The notes under the pieces: generated by a model | What the model saw: only the letters and a program-made list of their open reading frames with translations | Databases searched by the model: none | What the model was told of the DNA's origin: nothing | Assembly (NCBI GenBank): GCA_017608295.1 | Contig: JAFCGF010000013.1 | Location: 1 to 53,194 of the forward strand | Direction: 5' to 3' | Length of the DNA: 53,194 nucleotides | Origin: Candidatus Woesearchaeota archaeon | Lineage (GTDB): Archaea; Nanoarchaeota; Nanoarchaeia; Woesearchaeales; JAGVZT01 | Shown: positions 7,933 to 17,271 of the stretch, one piece after another | How the letters are laid out: each line of letters begins with the position of its first letter | How positions within the stretch are numbered: position 1 is the stretch's first letter | Made by a program: the position numbers and the translations under genes

Positions 7933-9483
7933 TTACTTTATTTGGAACGCGTACAGTTTCGTGTTTCTCATCCTGAACTCCAATTTTACGACCTTACCCT
8001 CTAATCCCGTAAGGTCCTGGTTATCTTTCCAGCGAGGTTTGAAACGCAGTTCATCGACGCCTTTAGACGCCCGGTTGATATCCCAGCCGTACCCGCGGTA
8101 TGGCTTATCATTAGTATCGAGTACTTCAACGAAGAATTCACCTTGAGAAGCATCGACATTGACTTCAAGCGTGTCCCCTTCCAGCTTAAACGGCTTGGTC
8201 GTAACCTGGCCCCACTCATCCCTGGCCTCTAAACAAACAAAGCCGTCCAGACGCAACTTTGCCAGACCAATCTGACCGCCCGGACTGCTGGCCGATCTAG
8301 GGCCGTGGTGCTGGCCGTAGAAACCTGCATAGTAGATAAGATGCTCATCTCCTCGGGTGATGATCTCGGTTGTAGCCTGAAGAATGGCCTTGTCGAAACT
8401 ACGATCCGGCCCACGTGGGATAAAGGGTTTTCGGGCGTATACCCAACTCCTGTCAAAATCTACAGCATCTCGGCTGGTTCCGATATAGAAATCAATCACA
8501 TCTGCCTCAGGACGCTTGTCGGGATCAACTACCGGGATCCTACCCTCAGCCCCTGTCAGTTCCCCCACCGTCAGTACGTGCATCAATCCGAAATAGATGT
8601 TTTCATAGACCCAGACATTCATCGCTTCCATTTGATGAACCGCAACGCCCGCTGCTGTTTTTTTACATAGATGATCATTGACTATAACCGTAGTCAGTGT
8701 TTTCCATGCCTTGGGATGTGACAGAAGGTCGTTACCCTTATCATGAACCATGATACGTGTCGCGCGATCCTCCGTTAATCCACCCTCAGCCCCCAGGTCC
8801 GTCCGTGTCAGCAGCAGATAACGGCAGCCAATAGGATCCCAGAGTATTTGGTTATGCGTATCCGCGGCTCTTCCGGTAACCGGTTCGCCTTTGTTGTAAG
8901 CTCTCCAGTGAATCCCATCAGAGGAATAAGCTAAAGCAGCCTCACAATCCCACGGATTGCCCGGATTATAAACCGCTTTATATTTCTCCGGGTGTCCCCA
9001 GGGAACGGTCGGATCGATCATGAGCGAGGCTTCGTAGAAGGTGCCGCGCATTTTTCCACGATACGTAATGAGATTGCTCTTGCCATCATCGGCAATTAAA
9101 GGCTTAGTCCAATGGATGCCGTCTTTCGACTCGGCATAAGCGGTAAGATCCTCAGCCGAGGCACGGTACAGCATCTGGAATATTTCTTGCCGCTCGTTCC
9201 ACAAAACCGTCGTACGGTAACCTACTCCATTGTGCCCGGTTTTAGGCAAGCCATCCGGGAACTGCTTAGTGGGGTGAAAATCGGTCGGCAAACTAGCCTT
9301 CATAACCACACCCATTTTCCTGGGTTTGCCTAACTCGCGGGTTACATTCTGCTTTTGGGCGATGACGTAATCATCAACCAGCAATTGCTTCTGTAAACCG
9401 ACCCGCACCAACTCGGCATCTACCGCCCTCGTAGCGAAAAAGATCATCATCAAACTAATAAAACAAGCCGAAGTTTTTGTCAT
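7933..9483 (-). CDS. Secreted GH32/43-like beta-propeller glycosidase (propeller paralogue 3)
   Basis: 516 aa with a signal peptide of about 23 residues. The mature protein begins VRVGLQKQLLVDDYVIAQ, a start seen in many secreted GH32/43-like proteins of PVC bacteria. Propeller repeats include YAESKDGIHWTKPLI, AYSSDGIHWRAYN and RDAVDFDRSWVYARKPFI. It is an obvious tandem duplicate of the gene at 9486-11036: same length, most blocks shared, and DNA alignable over long stretches. The ATG at 9483 lies two nucleotides after the stop of that upstream gene, so translation is probably coupled. A C-terminal beta-sandwich (GDTLEVNVDASQGEFFVEVL) follows the propeller. No specific substrate can be named. 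Confidence 0.8.
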   Translation of the reverse strand: MTKTSACFISLMMIFFATRAVDAELVRVGLQKQLLVDDYVIAQKQNVTRELGKPRKMGVVMKASLPTDFHPTKQFPDGLPKTGHNGVGYRTTVLWNERQEIFQMLYRASAEDLTAYAESKDGIHWTKPLIADDGKSNLITYRGKMRGTFYEASLMIDPTVPWGHPEKYKAVYNPGNPWDCEAALAYSSDGIHWRAYNKGEPVTGRAADTHNQILWDPIGCRYLLLTRTDLGAEGGLTEDRATRIMVHDKGNDLLSHPKAWKTLTTVIVNDHLCKKTAAGVAVHQMEAMNVWVYENIYFGLMHVLTVGELTGAEGRIPVVDPDKRPEADVIDFYIGTSRDAVDFDRSWVYARKPFIPRGPDRSFDKAILQATTEIITRGDEHLIYYAGFYGQHHGPRSASSPGGQIGLAKLRLDGFVCLEARDEWGQVTTKPFKLEGDTLEVNVDASQGEFFVEVLDTNDKPYRGYGWDINRASKGVDELRFKPRWKDNQDLTGLEGKVVKLEFRMRNTKLYAFQIK

Positions 9484-9485
9484 TT

Positions 9486-11036
9486 TTATCCCTTTACTTG
9501 GAATGCATACAGCTTCGTACCGCGCAGATAAAACTTGAGACGTATGGTTTTACCCTTCAGCACGGATATATCCTTGTTGTTCTTCCACTGCGGTTCCAAT
9601 CGCAATTCATCGGTGTCATCATATAATTTGGCTTGCTCGGCTGTAAAACCGGGGATCGGCTCACCCGCGGCATCCAAAATCTCCACATAGAAACTGCCGC
9701 CCCTGACATCAACGTTGACCTGCAGTGTGTCACCTTCCAGTTTGAAGGGTTTGGTCGTGATGGTTCCTAACCGAGCATTCGCCTGCTGGCAAACAAACCG
9801 GTCCAGAGGCAGTGTGGCCAGGCCGATCTTGCCGCTCTCTTTTTTGGCCGAAGCGGGACTGTGATGTTGGCTGTACTGACCTGTATAGTAGATAAGGTGC
9901 TCATCCCCTCGAGTGATGATCTCGGCGGAAGGTTGAAGCATGCCCTTGTCGAAACTACGATCCGGCCCGCGCGGGATAAAGGGTTTTCGAGCATAGATCC
10001 AACTCCTGTCAAAATCCTTTCCGTTCCTGCTCGTTCCGAGATAGTAATCAAGCACATCTGTCTCGGGACGCTTGTCGGGATCAGCTACAGGAACCTCGCC
10101 CTCAGCACCTGTCAGTTCCCCCGCCGTCAGCACGTGCATCAATCCGAAATAGATGTTTTCATAAACCCAGATGTTCATAGACTCCATCTGAAACACGGGA
10201 ACGCCTGCTTTCGTTCTCCTTTTCTCAGGATCATCGACATTGACGTTGGCCAAGGTTCTCCAAGCTGCGGGATGGCCAACCAGATCGTTCCCCCTATCAT
10301 GCACCATGATACGGGTGGCACGTGATTCCTTCAGTCCGTATATTGCTCCCAGGTCGGTTCGGGTAAGCAACATGTAGCGATTTGCGATAGGATCCCATAG
10401 GATCTGGTTATAGGTATCAGCAGCTCTTCCGGTGACCGATTCTCCATCGTTGTAACCTTTCCAATGAATGCCGTCAGCGGAGTAGGCAATGGCACACATG
10501 GTATTTCCCGGGTTGTATGCCGCCTTGTATTTCTCCGGATGGCCCCAGGGAACAGTCGGATCAATCATAAACGAGGCTTCGTAGAAGGTACCTTGTGTTT
10601 TTCCACGGTACGTAATGAGATTGCTCTTGTCGTCATCTGAAATCAATGGCTTGGTCCAATGGATACCGTCTTTCGACTCGGCATAAGCGGTGAGATTCTC
10701 AGCAGAAGCACGGTAGAGCATCTGGAAACACTGGCGCTTGTCATTCCAGACAACAGAAAGGCGTCTACCGAATTCATAATACCCGCCGGTTTGAGGCAGG
10801 CCATCAGGGAATTGCTTTACGGGATCAAAATCGGTCGGCACACTGGGCTTCATGACAATCCCGAGTTTCTTGGGCTGGCCCAGTGCGTACGTTATATTCT
10901 CTGTTTCAGCAATCACATAGTCATCTACCAACAACTGCTTCTGCAAACCAACCGGTGCAAGTTCATCACTCGATGCGGTGCCTGTCCATAAGACCACAAT
11001 AGCTAATATCCCAAGCTCGCCGACTTTCTTTATCAT
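9486..11036 (-). CDS. Secreted GH32/43-like beta-propeller glycosidase (propeller paralogue 4)
   Basis: 516 aa, signal peptide at about 1-24 (GILAIVVLWTGTASS), then LAPVGLQKQLLVDDYVIAET. It has the same domain plan as its downstream duplicate at 7933-9483: propeller repeats YAESKDGIHWTKPLIS, AYSADGIHWKGYN and RNGKDFDRSWIYARKPFI, then a beta-sandwich with GDTLQVNVDVRGGSFYVEIL. The two members differ mostly in the N-terminal leader and in an insertion near GLPQTGGYYEFG. Transcription probably continues from the ARH gene ending at 11067, 30 nt upstream. The repeated ATRIMVHDRGND and YFGLMHVLTAGELTGAEG blocks are shared only within this pair. The substrate is not known; a role in trimming the same glycan as the neighbouring esterase and sialidases is an inference from context. 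Confidence 0.8.
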   Translation of the reverse strand: MIKKVGELGILAIVVLWTGTASSDELAPVGLQKQLLVDDYVIAETENITYALGQPKKLGIVMKPSVPTDFDPVKQFPDGLPQTGGYYEFGRRLSVVWNDKRQCFQMLYRASAENLTAYAESKDGIHWTKPLISDDDKSNLITYRGKTQGTFYEASFMIDPTVPWGHPEKYKAAYNPGNTMCAIAYSADGIHWKGYNDGESVTGRAADTYNQILWDPIANRYMLLTRTDLGAIYGLKESRATRIMVHDRGNDLVGHPAAWRTLANVNVDDPEKRRTKAGVPVFQMESMNIWVYENIYFGLMHVLTAGELTGAEGEVPVADPDKRPETDVLDYYLGTSRNGKDFDRSWIYARKPFIPRGPDRSFDKGMLQPSAEIITRGDEHLIYYTGQYSQHHSPASAKKESGKIGLATLPLDRFVCQQANARLGTITTKPFKLEGDTLQVNVDVRGGSFYVEILDAAGEPIPGFTAEQAKLYDDTDELRLEPQWKNNKDISVLKGKTIRLKFYLRGTKLYAFQVKG

Positions 11037-11066
11037 CTTTTTCCTTCCATTTTCAATCTGTAAATC

Positions 11067-12872
11067 CTATTCATCCAGCGATCTGCAGCAGAATCCCCAG
11101 GGACCTTCTCCGTTTTGAATTTTCAACACAAACTGGTTCTTACCCTTCTTGAAACCTACTCGGACACGATCATCGTCTTCGGTCACCCCTCGGATTAACC
11201 AGTTCTCATGCACAAGCTCACCATTGAGCCAGACTTTTACTCCATCATCTGACCCGATGCCCAACGTACACGTTCTGTCTTTGGTCATCTCTATCTGAGC
11301 CCAGAAATAGCCAATCTTAAAATCTATGTCTTCTTTGACCCACTCTTCCAGGTCTATACTATTGTATTCGGTCTCTAAGACAGCCCATTGGTAATCGGTG
11401 TTGTCAATTGTTATCTTTGGCTCAAAATTAACCACATCGATAGAGTCTATAGCAAAGACACGTCTCTGTTCTTCATTTGAAATTTCTATATCGTCATCAT
11501 CTGCATCGACATAAACGTTATCGCGACCTGGATAAGGCATAGGACCGAGAACAAGCCATTTACGCATGAACTCGCCCGGTTTAAGATTATCATATGTCGC
11601 ATCATCCAGGCCCATTTTGCTCTCTGTTACTTTGAGTCTGAGCCACAGTTTAGCCAGTTCTTCGGATGTGAATCTGGAAGAGGCGATCGGACCTGGCTCC
11701 CAGCATTGCTCCAGCTTCGAGGGTTTTGTTTCTATGTTGGGTATTATGAATACTTCCTTGCCGCGTGCGCCTCTTTCTATTCGGCCACCAGCTTTCACGA
11801 CTGCCTGGCGGGTGAGTTTCTCGCAGACCGCCACCAGTGAGTCGAAGTTGTACGGGGTATGACTGAATTTCCCCTTGTGGTCGAGGGCGGACTTGAAACG
11901 CCCGGGGATATTCGAGTAGCCGATACTCGTACAGATGATCCCGGCCGCATTGGATGGGTTACAGTCGGAATCCTGGCCGCAGCGGGTTGAAATAATGATC
12001 GTCTTGTCGATATCACCTTCGCCGTAGAGCAGTCCCATGACGATGTAGGCACCGTTGATCTTGGCATCGATGTTCTCCTCGTCGTTACACGAGAAGCGGC
12101 GATAATTTGGATTATCGTTGTACTTGTCTTCGATGCGTTGCCACGTCGCTTCCCAGTCATCGGGATGCTGGTAATACCAGTTCAAAACGTCGGTAATGCA
12201 CTCGTAATATTGGCTGCCCTTGGGGATACACTTCAGCCCTGCGCGCACGACCTTCTCCATATCCTGCTCGAAGAATGCCTCAGCATACATCCCGGCAACG
12301 AACTGACCACCATACAGGCCGTCGCCATAATTCATTAGCCTCCCAAACAACTCGCCCAATCGGATCCCGCTGTTCGGTAACCCGGGTGAGATGAGACCCG
12401 CATAATCTGCCTCGATCTGATAGTCGATGTCGTCGGCATGATCATTGAATTGCGGATGCCCGGAATCGGGCGGGGCGATGCCTTTCCTTAAGTTGTGACG
12501 CCCGCATTCGTTTGCATGCGCCAAATCGTAGCCACTGTTGGCGAAGTCGATGCCGGCCTGTCGGATCGAAACGTCCAATCCGTACACTTCAAGCGATCGA
12601 AGGAACGTCATTTCGACGTATATATCGTCCTGATGGAACTGGTTGATCATCTCGGGCTGCCATTTCGGGATCTTGTCTTCCGGAATGATTTCGCCGCACC
12701 AATAAAATTCTGTGGGACCACCCCAGCCAACACCTGCCATCTGGCCGATCCAGCCGGCCTTCATCTTGTCCATATAGGTGCTGACGGGAAGTTCCCGAAA
12801 TTCCTTCGCACTGATGGAAGTAAGAGGAAGAACAAATAAAGTAATGGCCAGTATAAATAGGTATTTTTTCAT
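11067..12872 (-). CDS. Secreted ADP-ribosylglycohydrolase-fold hydrolase with C-terminal beta-sandwich (ARH paralogue 1)
   Basis: 601 aa from the ATG at 12872, eight nucleotides after GGAGG; an upstream GTG adds only five residues. There is a signal peptide at about 1-22. The ARH domain spans about 25-370. Its two metal-binding clusters are visible: QDDIYVEMTFL (D82, D83) and CGQDSDCNPSNAAG (D301, D303). Other hallmarks are HADDIDYQIEADYAGLI and NYGDGLYGGQF. Family members hydrolyse N- or O-ribosyl bonds of ADP-ribosyl compounds using two Mg ions, but this large secreted branch is largely uncharacterised. Residues about 435-601 form a ligand-binding-like sandwich (GIGSDDGVKVWLNGELVHEN). It sits 15 nt after the sialate esterase stop. 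Release of ribose or ribosides is an inference supported by the ribokinase and nucleoside hydrolase in the window. Confidence 0.8.
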   Translation of the reverse strand: MKKYLFILAITLFVLPLTSISAKEFRELPVSTYMDKMKAGWIGQMAGVGWGGPTEFYWCGEIIPEDKIPKWQPEMINQFHQDDIYVEMTFLRSLEVYGLDVSIRQAGIDFANSGYDLAHANECGRHNLRKGIAPPDSGHPQFNDHADDIDYQIEADYAGLISPGLPNSGIRLGELFGRLMNYGDGLYGGQFVAGMYAEAFFEQDMEKVVRAGLKCIPKGSQYYECITDVLNWYYQHPDDWEATWQRIEDKYNDNPNYRRFSCNDEENIDAKINGAYIVMGLLYGEGDIDKTIIISTRCGQDSDCNPSNAAGIICTSIGYSNIPGRFKSALDHKGKFSHTPYNFDSLVAVCEKLTRQAVVKAGGRIERGARGKEVFIIPNIETKPSKLEQCWEPGPIASSRFTSEELAKLWLRLKVTESKMGLDDATYDNLKPGEFMRKWLVLGPMPYPGRDNVYVDADDDDIEISNEEQRRVFAIDSIDVVNFEPKITIDNTDYQWAVLETEYNSIDLEEWVKEDIDFKIGYFWAQIEMTKDRTCTLGIGSDDGVKVWLNGELVHENWLIRGVTEDDDRVRVGFKKGKNQFVLKIQNGEGPWGFCCRSLDE

Positions 12873-12887
12873 TAATTCAACCTCCAC

Positions 12888-14402
12888 TTACCAGCTATCC
12901 GTCCTGAACGGTGGCGCCGGCAGCCCTTCTTTGTTACTCAGATTGGGCTCGGCCTTCTGATCCCATCCGAACCTTACCGCCACGGGTTTTTCAATCTTTT
13001 CATTCGATACAATCACAGTGTCACCATCTATGAGGGCTTTTGCTTTGACAAATTTTTTGTCCTCGTCCGCGATCTCGAACCATGTCAGATCCATACCGTC
13101 GCGAGAGGTCAGGCCGGTACCGACGTGGTCGAAGCTGATGACGGCCTTGTTGCGTTTAACCTTCATCGATTTGTACAAGGGTCCTGAATAGACCAGTTTG
13201 TCCATACCATAATCATGCGCCAATGCCCAAAGCGCCAGGCGTTTAGCGACATCCTGCTTTTTCGAGGGATGTATATCATACGGATCACCGATATCGACGG
13301 TGACAGCCATCCCGGTATTAGGTATTTGCAGACAGGCCGTCTGAGCTTCCCAAAACAGTGGGAGTTCCTCCGAATCGCCATAAACAAACGGCGCCAGTTG
13401 AACATAATAAAACGGAAAATCGCCCTGGCCCCACTGCGACCGCCAACTTGCAAGCATTGCTTTGAATTTATCGTAGTAAAGCATCCCGTCGTTCTGGTTA
13501 CAGTTTGCCTCACCCTGATACCAGATCACGCCGCGCATAGCGAAAGGCACGATCGGATTGATCATCCCATTATAAAGACAGGTCGGCTGTTGTTTGTCTG
13601 TTGCCAGAGGATGCACCGGCCATTTAGGGGGTGCCGGAACCCCTTCACCGGCTGCAAAAGCCCTTTGGGCCATGGGCAGGTAAACCTCTAATTCCTTTAA
13701 GGCCTCCGAGACATGTCCGCGGTGAACCTGGTCGGACCCAGCGATATGTTCAACCGCACTACTTAGAGAGGGGACTTGCCGTAATGCCTCGATCGTCATC
13801 CACGGTTCTATCTTGGAACCGCCGTACGACGACTGGATAAGCCCTATCGGCACCTCGAGTTGGTTGTTTATGGTTTTCCCAAAATAATAAGCCACCGCGG
13901 AAAAATTGTCCGCAAAATGTGGATGACAGACCAGCCAGGAGGCATCAACATCGTCTTTGGGGTTTTCCGCTATGGTATGGGGGATCGTAAACAAACGAAT
14001 GTTGGAATTCGTCGCGTTCTTGATTTCCGCTCTCGCTCCTGTCGACCGCTCGAGAGGAAATTCCATATTCGACTGTCCCGAACACACCCATACCTCGCCA
14101 ACCATTACATTGGTAAAAGCGACAGTGTTATTAGCCCGGACGGTCATCTCGAAAGGTCCGCCTGCGGGCATCGCCGCGAGCCTTACCATCCATTTGCCGT
14201 CACCGTTAGTCTTAACGGTCTTACTTTGGCCGCAAAGACTTATCGTCACTTCCTCGCCGGCATCGGCGAAGCCCCAGACAGGCACAGGCATCTGCCTCTG
14301 CAAAACCATGTTATCACTGAAAACGGCCGGCAACCTGACATCCGCTGCACTTACCGAAAACAGCAAACAACACAATATGAACGAAAAAACATACTTCCTC
14401 AT
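12888..14402 (-). CDS. Secreted sialate O-acetylesterase-like SGNH hydrolase
   Basis: 504 aa with a signal peptide at about 1-20. The mature start RLPAVFSDNMVLQRQMPVPVWG is the N-terminal sandwich typical of sialate O-acetylesterases. The catalytic Ser is S111 in CSGQSNMEF. An Asp-x-x-His region (GDPYDIHP, H378) supplies the rest of the triad, and GVIWYQGEAN is the conserved third block. Such enzymes strip O-acetyl groups from sialic acid or from other sugars, which lets exo-sialidases act. Two GH33 sialidases occur at 35037-37436, which supports the sialate reading, although acetylxylan-type activities exist in the same family. It lies between two ARH genes (82 nt downstream of ARH2, 15 nt upstream of ARH1) in one run. 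Confidence 0.85.
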   Translation of the reverse strand: MRKYVFSFILCCLLFSVSAADVRLPAVFSDNMVLQRQMPVPVWGFADAGEEVTISLCGQSKTVKTNGDGKWMVRLAAMPAGGPFEMTVRANNTVAFTNVMVGEVWVCSGQSNMEFPLERSTGARAEIKNATNSNIRLFTIPHTIAENPKDDVDASWLVCHPHFADNFSAVAYYFGKTINNQLEVPIGLIQSSYGGSKIEPWMTIEALRQVPSLSSAVEHIAGSDQVHRGHVSEALKELEVYLPMAQRAFAAGEGVPAPPKWPVHPLATDKQQPTCLYNGMINPIVPFAMRGVIWYQGEANCNQNDGMLYYDKFKAMLASWRSQWGQGDFPFYYVQLAPFVYGDSEELPLFWEAQTACLQIPNTGMAVTVDIGDPYDIHPSKKQDVAKRLALWALAHDYGMDKLVYSGPLYKSMKVKRNKAVISFDHVGTGLTSRDGMDLTWFEIADEDKKFVKAKALIDGDTVIVSNEKIEKPVAVRFGWDQKAEPNLSNKEGLPAPPFRTDSW

Positions 14403-14484
14403 TTAGTAATCATCCTTATTAAATTACTCATATGTCACGGATTACCTGAGAATCTCGGGTTAACATTTCTGTGATTTCCCATAC

Positions 14485-16293
14485 CTAATCATCCAGCATT
14501 CTGCAGCAGAATCCCCAGGGACCTCCTGTACTCTGAATTTTCAATACAAGCTGGTTCTTTCCCTTCTTGAAATGTACCCGGATACGATCATTGTCCTCGA
14601 CCACCTCTCGTAGTACCCAGTTCGAATGAACGAGTTCACCGTTGAGCCAGACTTTTGCCCCATCGTCGGATCCGATACCCAATGTACCGGCTCTGTTCTG
14701 GGGCATCTCTATCTGAGCCCAAAGATAAGCCACTTTATATTCTCCATCTTCCTTAATCAACTGTGTCAGGTCTATGGTACTGTGTTCTGTCTCTATGACA
14801 GACCATTTGTATTCTTTGTCACAAATTGTTGTCTTTGGCTGGAAATTAGCAACATCGATATAGTCCTTATCAAAGATGCTTCTTTCTTTTTCTTGCGACA
14901 TTTCTACGCCTTCATCAATTATGTAAACATAAATGTCATCAAGACATGGATAAGGCATTGGCCCGAGAATAAGCCATTTGCGCATAAACTCGTCTGGTCT
15001 AAGATCATCATATGTGGCGTCATCTAGGCGCATTTTACTTTCCGTCATTCTGACCTTGAGCTGCATTGTCGCAACTTCTTCGGGCGTATATCTGGAATTA
15101 GTGATCGGGTCGGGCTGCCAGGACTGCTCCAGCTTCGAAGGTTTTGTTTTTATGTTGGGGATTACGAAAACTTCCTCACCAGAAGGATCCTTTTTAATTC
15201 GTCCGCCGGATTTGATGACTGCCAGGCGGGCTAGTTTCTCGCAGACCACTGTGAGTGAATTAAAGTTGTACGGAGTGTGGCTAAACTTACCCTTGGGATT
15301 CAGAGCAGATTTGAAACGTTCGGGAATATTCGAGTAACCCATAGTTGTAAAGAGAACACCGGCTGCATTGGATGGGTTACAGTCGGAATCCTGGCCGCAA
15401 CGGGTTGAAATAATGATCGTCGTGTCGATGTCACCTTCGCCGTAGAGCAATCCCATTACGATGTAAGCTGCGTTGATCTTGGCATCAATGTTGAAACGGC
15501 CCTTGGCGCAGGAAGCCTTTCTGTAATCCAGATCGAGGTTGTACTTTGCATTGATAAGCCTCCATGTCCTCTCCCAGTTATCCGGGCGCTGGTGATACCA
15601 TCGAATTACGTCACTGATACATTCGTGGAACTGACTGCCCCTGGGGACGCAATCCAGGCCTGCCTGAATGATTTTTTCGACGTCATTTTCAAAGAAGGCC
15701 ATGGCGTACATACCGCCAACGAACTGACCCCCATAAATTCCGTCTCCATAATTCATTAGACATCCAAAGACTTCGCCCAATCTTATGGTTTCATTCGGCA
15801 AGCCTGGGCAAACAAGGCCCGAAAAGTCGGCTTCGATCTGGTAGTCAATGTCATCGGCGTGTCTGTTAAATTGGGGATGGCCCGAATCCGGCGGCGCGAT
15901 TCCGACGCGCAGATTCCAGCGGCCTGCACGGTTTGCATGCGCCAGGCTATATCGGGTACTGGCAAAGTCGAGTCCCGCCTGACGACTATCGATGTCAAAA
16001 CCATGCACCTCGAGCGTTCGTATAAACGTCATCTCGACATAGATATCATCCTGTTCGAACTGGTTGACCATTTCGGGTTTCCACTGTGGCAACTTGTCGA
16101 CGGGAATGATCTCGTCCATCCACTCGAATTCGGTGGGACCACCCCATCCCACGCCAGCCATTTGACCGATCCAGCCGGCCTTCATCTTGTCGATGTAGGT
16201 GCTGACAGGAAGTTCACGAAATTCTCTCGCGCTAATGGAAGTGAGAGGAAGAATAAACAAACAAATGGTCAGTATTAGCAGATTCTTTTTCAT
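14485..16293 (-). CDS. Secreted ADP-ribosylglycohydrolase-fold hydrolase (ARH paralogue 2)
   Basis: 602 aa. Signal peptide 1-22; ARH domain about 24-370 with QDDIYVEMTFI (D82, D83) and CGQDSDCNPSNAAG; C-terminal sandwich about 435-602 ending GPWGFCCRMLDD. It is collinear with ARH1 at 11067 throughout, including the C-terminal module, so the two are duplicates of one gene. DNA identity is high in places, for example around 14510-14570 against 11085-11145. Differences cluster in the region before the second half of the C-terminal module (VYIIDEGVEMSQEKER). The 82-nt gap to the esterase holds no clear terminator. Retention of both Asp clusters suggests this copy is active. Its substrate is uncertain, as for the other paralogues. 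Confidence 0.8.
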   Translation of the reverse strand: MKKNLLILTICLFILPLTSISAREFRELPVSTYIDKMKAGWIGQMAGVGWGGPTEFEWMDEIIPVDKLPQWKPEMVNQFEQDDIYVEMTFIRTLEVHGFDIDSRQAGLDFASTRYSLAHANRAGRWNLRVGIAPPDSGHPQFNRHADDIDYQIEADFSGLVCPGLPNETIRLGEVFGCLMNYGDGIYGGQFVGGMYAMAFFENDVEKIIQAGLDCVPRGSQFHECISDVIRWYHQRPDNWERTWRLINAKYNLDLDYRKASCAKGRFNIDAKINAAYIVMGLLYGEGDIDTTIIISTRCGQDSDCNPSNAAGVLFTTMGYSNIPERFKSALNPKGKFSHTPYNFNSLTVVCEKLARLAVIKSGGRIKKDPSGEEVFVIPNIKTKPSKLEQSWQPDPITNSRYTPEEVATMQLKVRMTESKMRLDDATYDDLRPDEFMRKWLILGPMPYPCLDDIYVYIIDEGVEMSQEKERSIFDKDYIDVANFQPKTTICDKEYKWSVIETEHSTIDLTQLIKEDGEYKVAYLWAQIEMPQNRAGTLGIGSDDGAKVWLNGELVHSNWVLREVVEDNDRIRVHFKKGKNQLVLKIQSTGGPWGFCCRMLDD

Positions 16294-16326
16294 AACAATA
16301 ACTTCTGTCGAGTCTTCTGTTTTGAT

Positions 16327-17208
16327 TTAATCTGATTCGCCTGATTTCCTTTTTGTCGTGTCGAGGTAAATTGACTTAAGATAGGTCATTACCTGGACCA
16401 TCTCGTCATCTGAGAGGGGACATTCATAAAACAACACCCTGGCAAGTTCGCCGTCGAACGATTCCTGGCCCGGATGCTGCCATGCGTCACGTTCTGTCCC
16501 GATAGCCATTACAGAAGCGTTTGCATTGGGATTAACAGGGAACTCCACCGAAGCGTACGGTACCGGGCTGTCGACAAAGACATCCGTTATGACGGTGCCG
16601 GTACCCGCGGCCAATCGCCCGGCGACCACATAGTACTTGTTTTCCTCAAACCGTGGTCCCATGAGCTTCGGGTTGTCTGCATTGTAGCGACCGAAGGTTA
16701 TGCCATTGCGCGGGCCCGTCCAGAGATCGCTATCATCCTCAAAGCCAGCCCAGAATCCCTCGCATTTCCTGTCATCGTCACAATTCAGGTTGCCAAAAAA
16801 AACACTAACGTCTTTCAGTTTCCCAACTTGGGCATAGGCGTTCATCACTGTAAACCAGGTGTATCCGCTTCCCGTAATAAGATGGTCGAAAGCGTCTTTG
16901 TTCATGTTTATCAGTTCATCTTCCCGGAAAACCAGACTGTTGTGTCCGCCAAGCTCGGCGATGTTTTCTTTCAGGGTTGGACGTCCTGATCCGGGAATGT
17001 CACGTCCCTTGTCGCGTTGGGCGAAGTCCTGAGCTGCGAACCCGGCTACCTGGTTCTTCCAGTTGGTAACCATGTTGCCGTCCTCCAGGGTCACGTCCTT
17101 ATCAGCGTCAAGGTCAACGATGAGTCCGTCAGTAATAAGAGTGGGACCTGCGTTACAACCTACCAATAAAAACAGACTGACAATTGTTAAGGTCACAATC
17201 TTATTCAT
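16327..17208 (-). CDS. LamG/concanavalin-like lipoprotein
   Basis: 293 aa. The leader ends in a lipobox (LLVGC, Cys18), so the protein should be a lipoprotein. The body is a LamG-like jelly roll of about 220 residues: it starts TDGLIVDLDADKDVTLEDG and ends SFDGELARVLFYECPLSDDE, a pattern common in concanavalin A-like modules that end 'gelaevliynraLsd'. There are no catalytic residues I can name, so binding of a glycan at the cell surface is the most likely role. It is placed exactly between ARH2 (34 nt downstream) and ARH3 (64 nt upstream), as part of an alternation of ARH genes with single accessory genes. It could instead be a divergent laminarinase-type enzyme, but the acidic EXDXXE motif is not present. 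Confidence 0.7.
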   Translation of the reverse strand: MNKIVTLTIVSLFLLVGCNAGPTLITDGLIVDLDADKDVTLEDGNMVTNWKNQVAGFAAQDFAQRDKGRDIPGSGRPTLKENIAELGGHNSLVFREDELINMNKDAFDHLITGSGYTWFTVMNAYAQVGKLKDVSVFFGNLNCDDDRKCEGFWAGFEDDSDLWTGPRNGITFGRYNADNPKLMGPRFEENKYYVVAGRLAAGTGTVITDVFVDSPVPYASVEFPVNPNANASVMAIGTERDAWQHPGQESFDGELARVLFYECPLSDDEMVQVMTYLKSIYLDTTKRKSGESD

Positions 17209-17271
17209 GAATGTTCTCCCTTTTTGTGTTTTAACTGGCGTTTCCCATTTACGTTTTCAACAACCTAAACC

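Noticed and set aside
13860..14474. 204-aa plus-strand frame
   Set aside because: It is antisense to the sialate esterase; no supporting motif or start signal.
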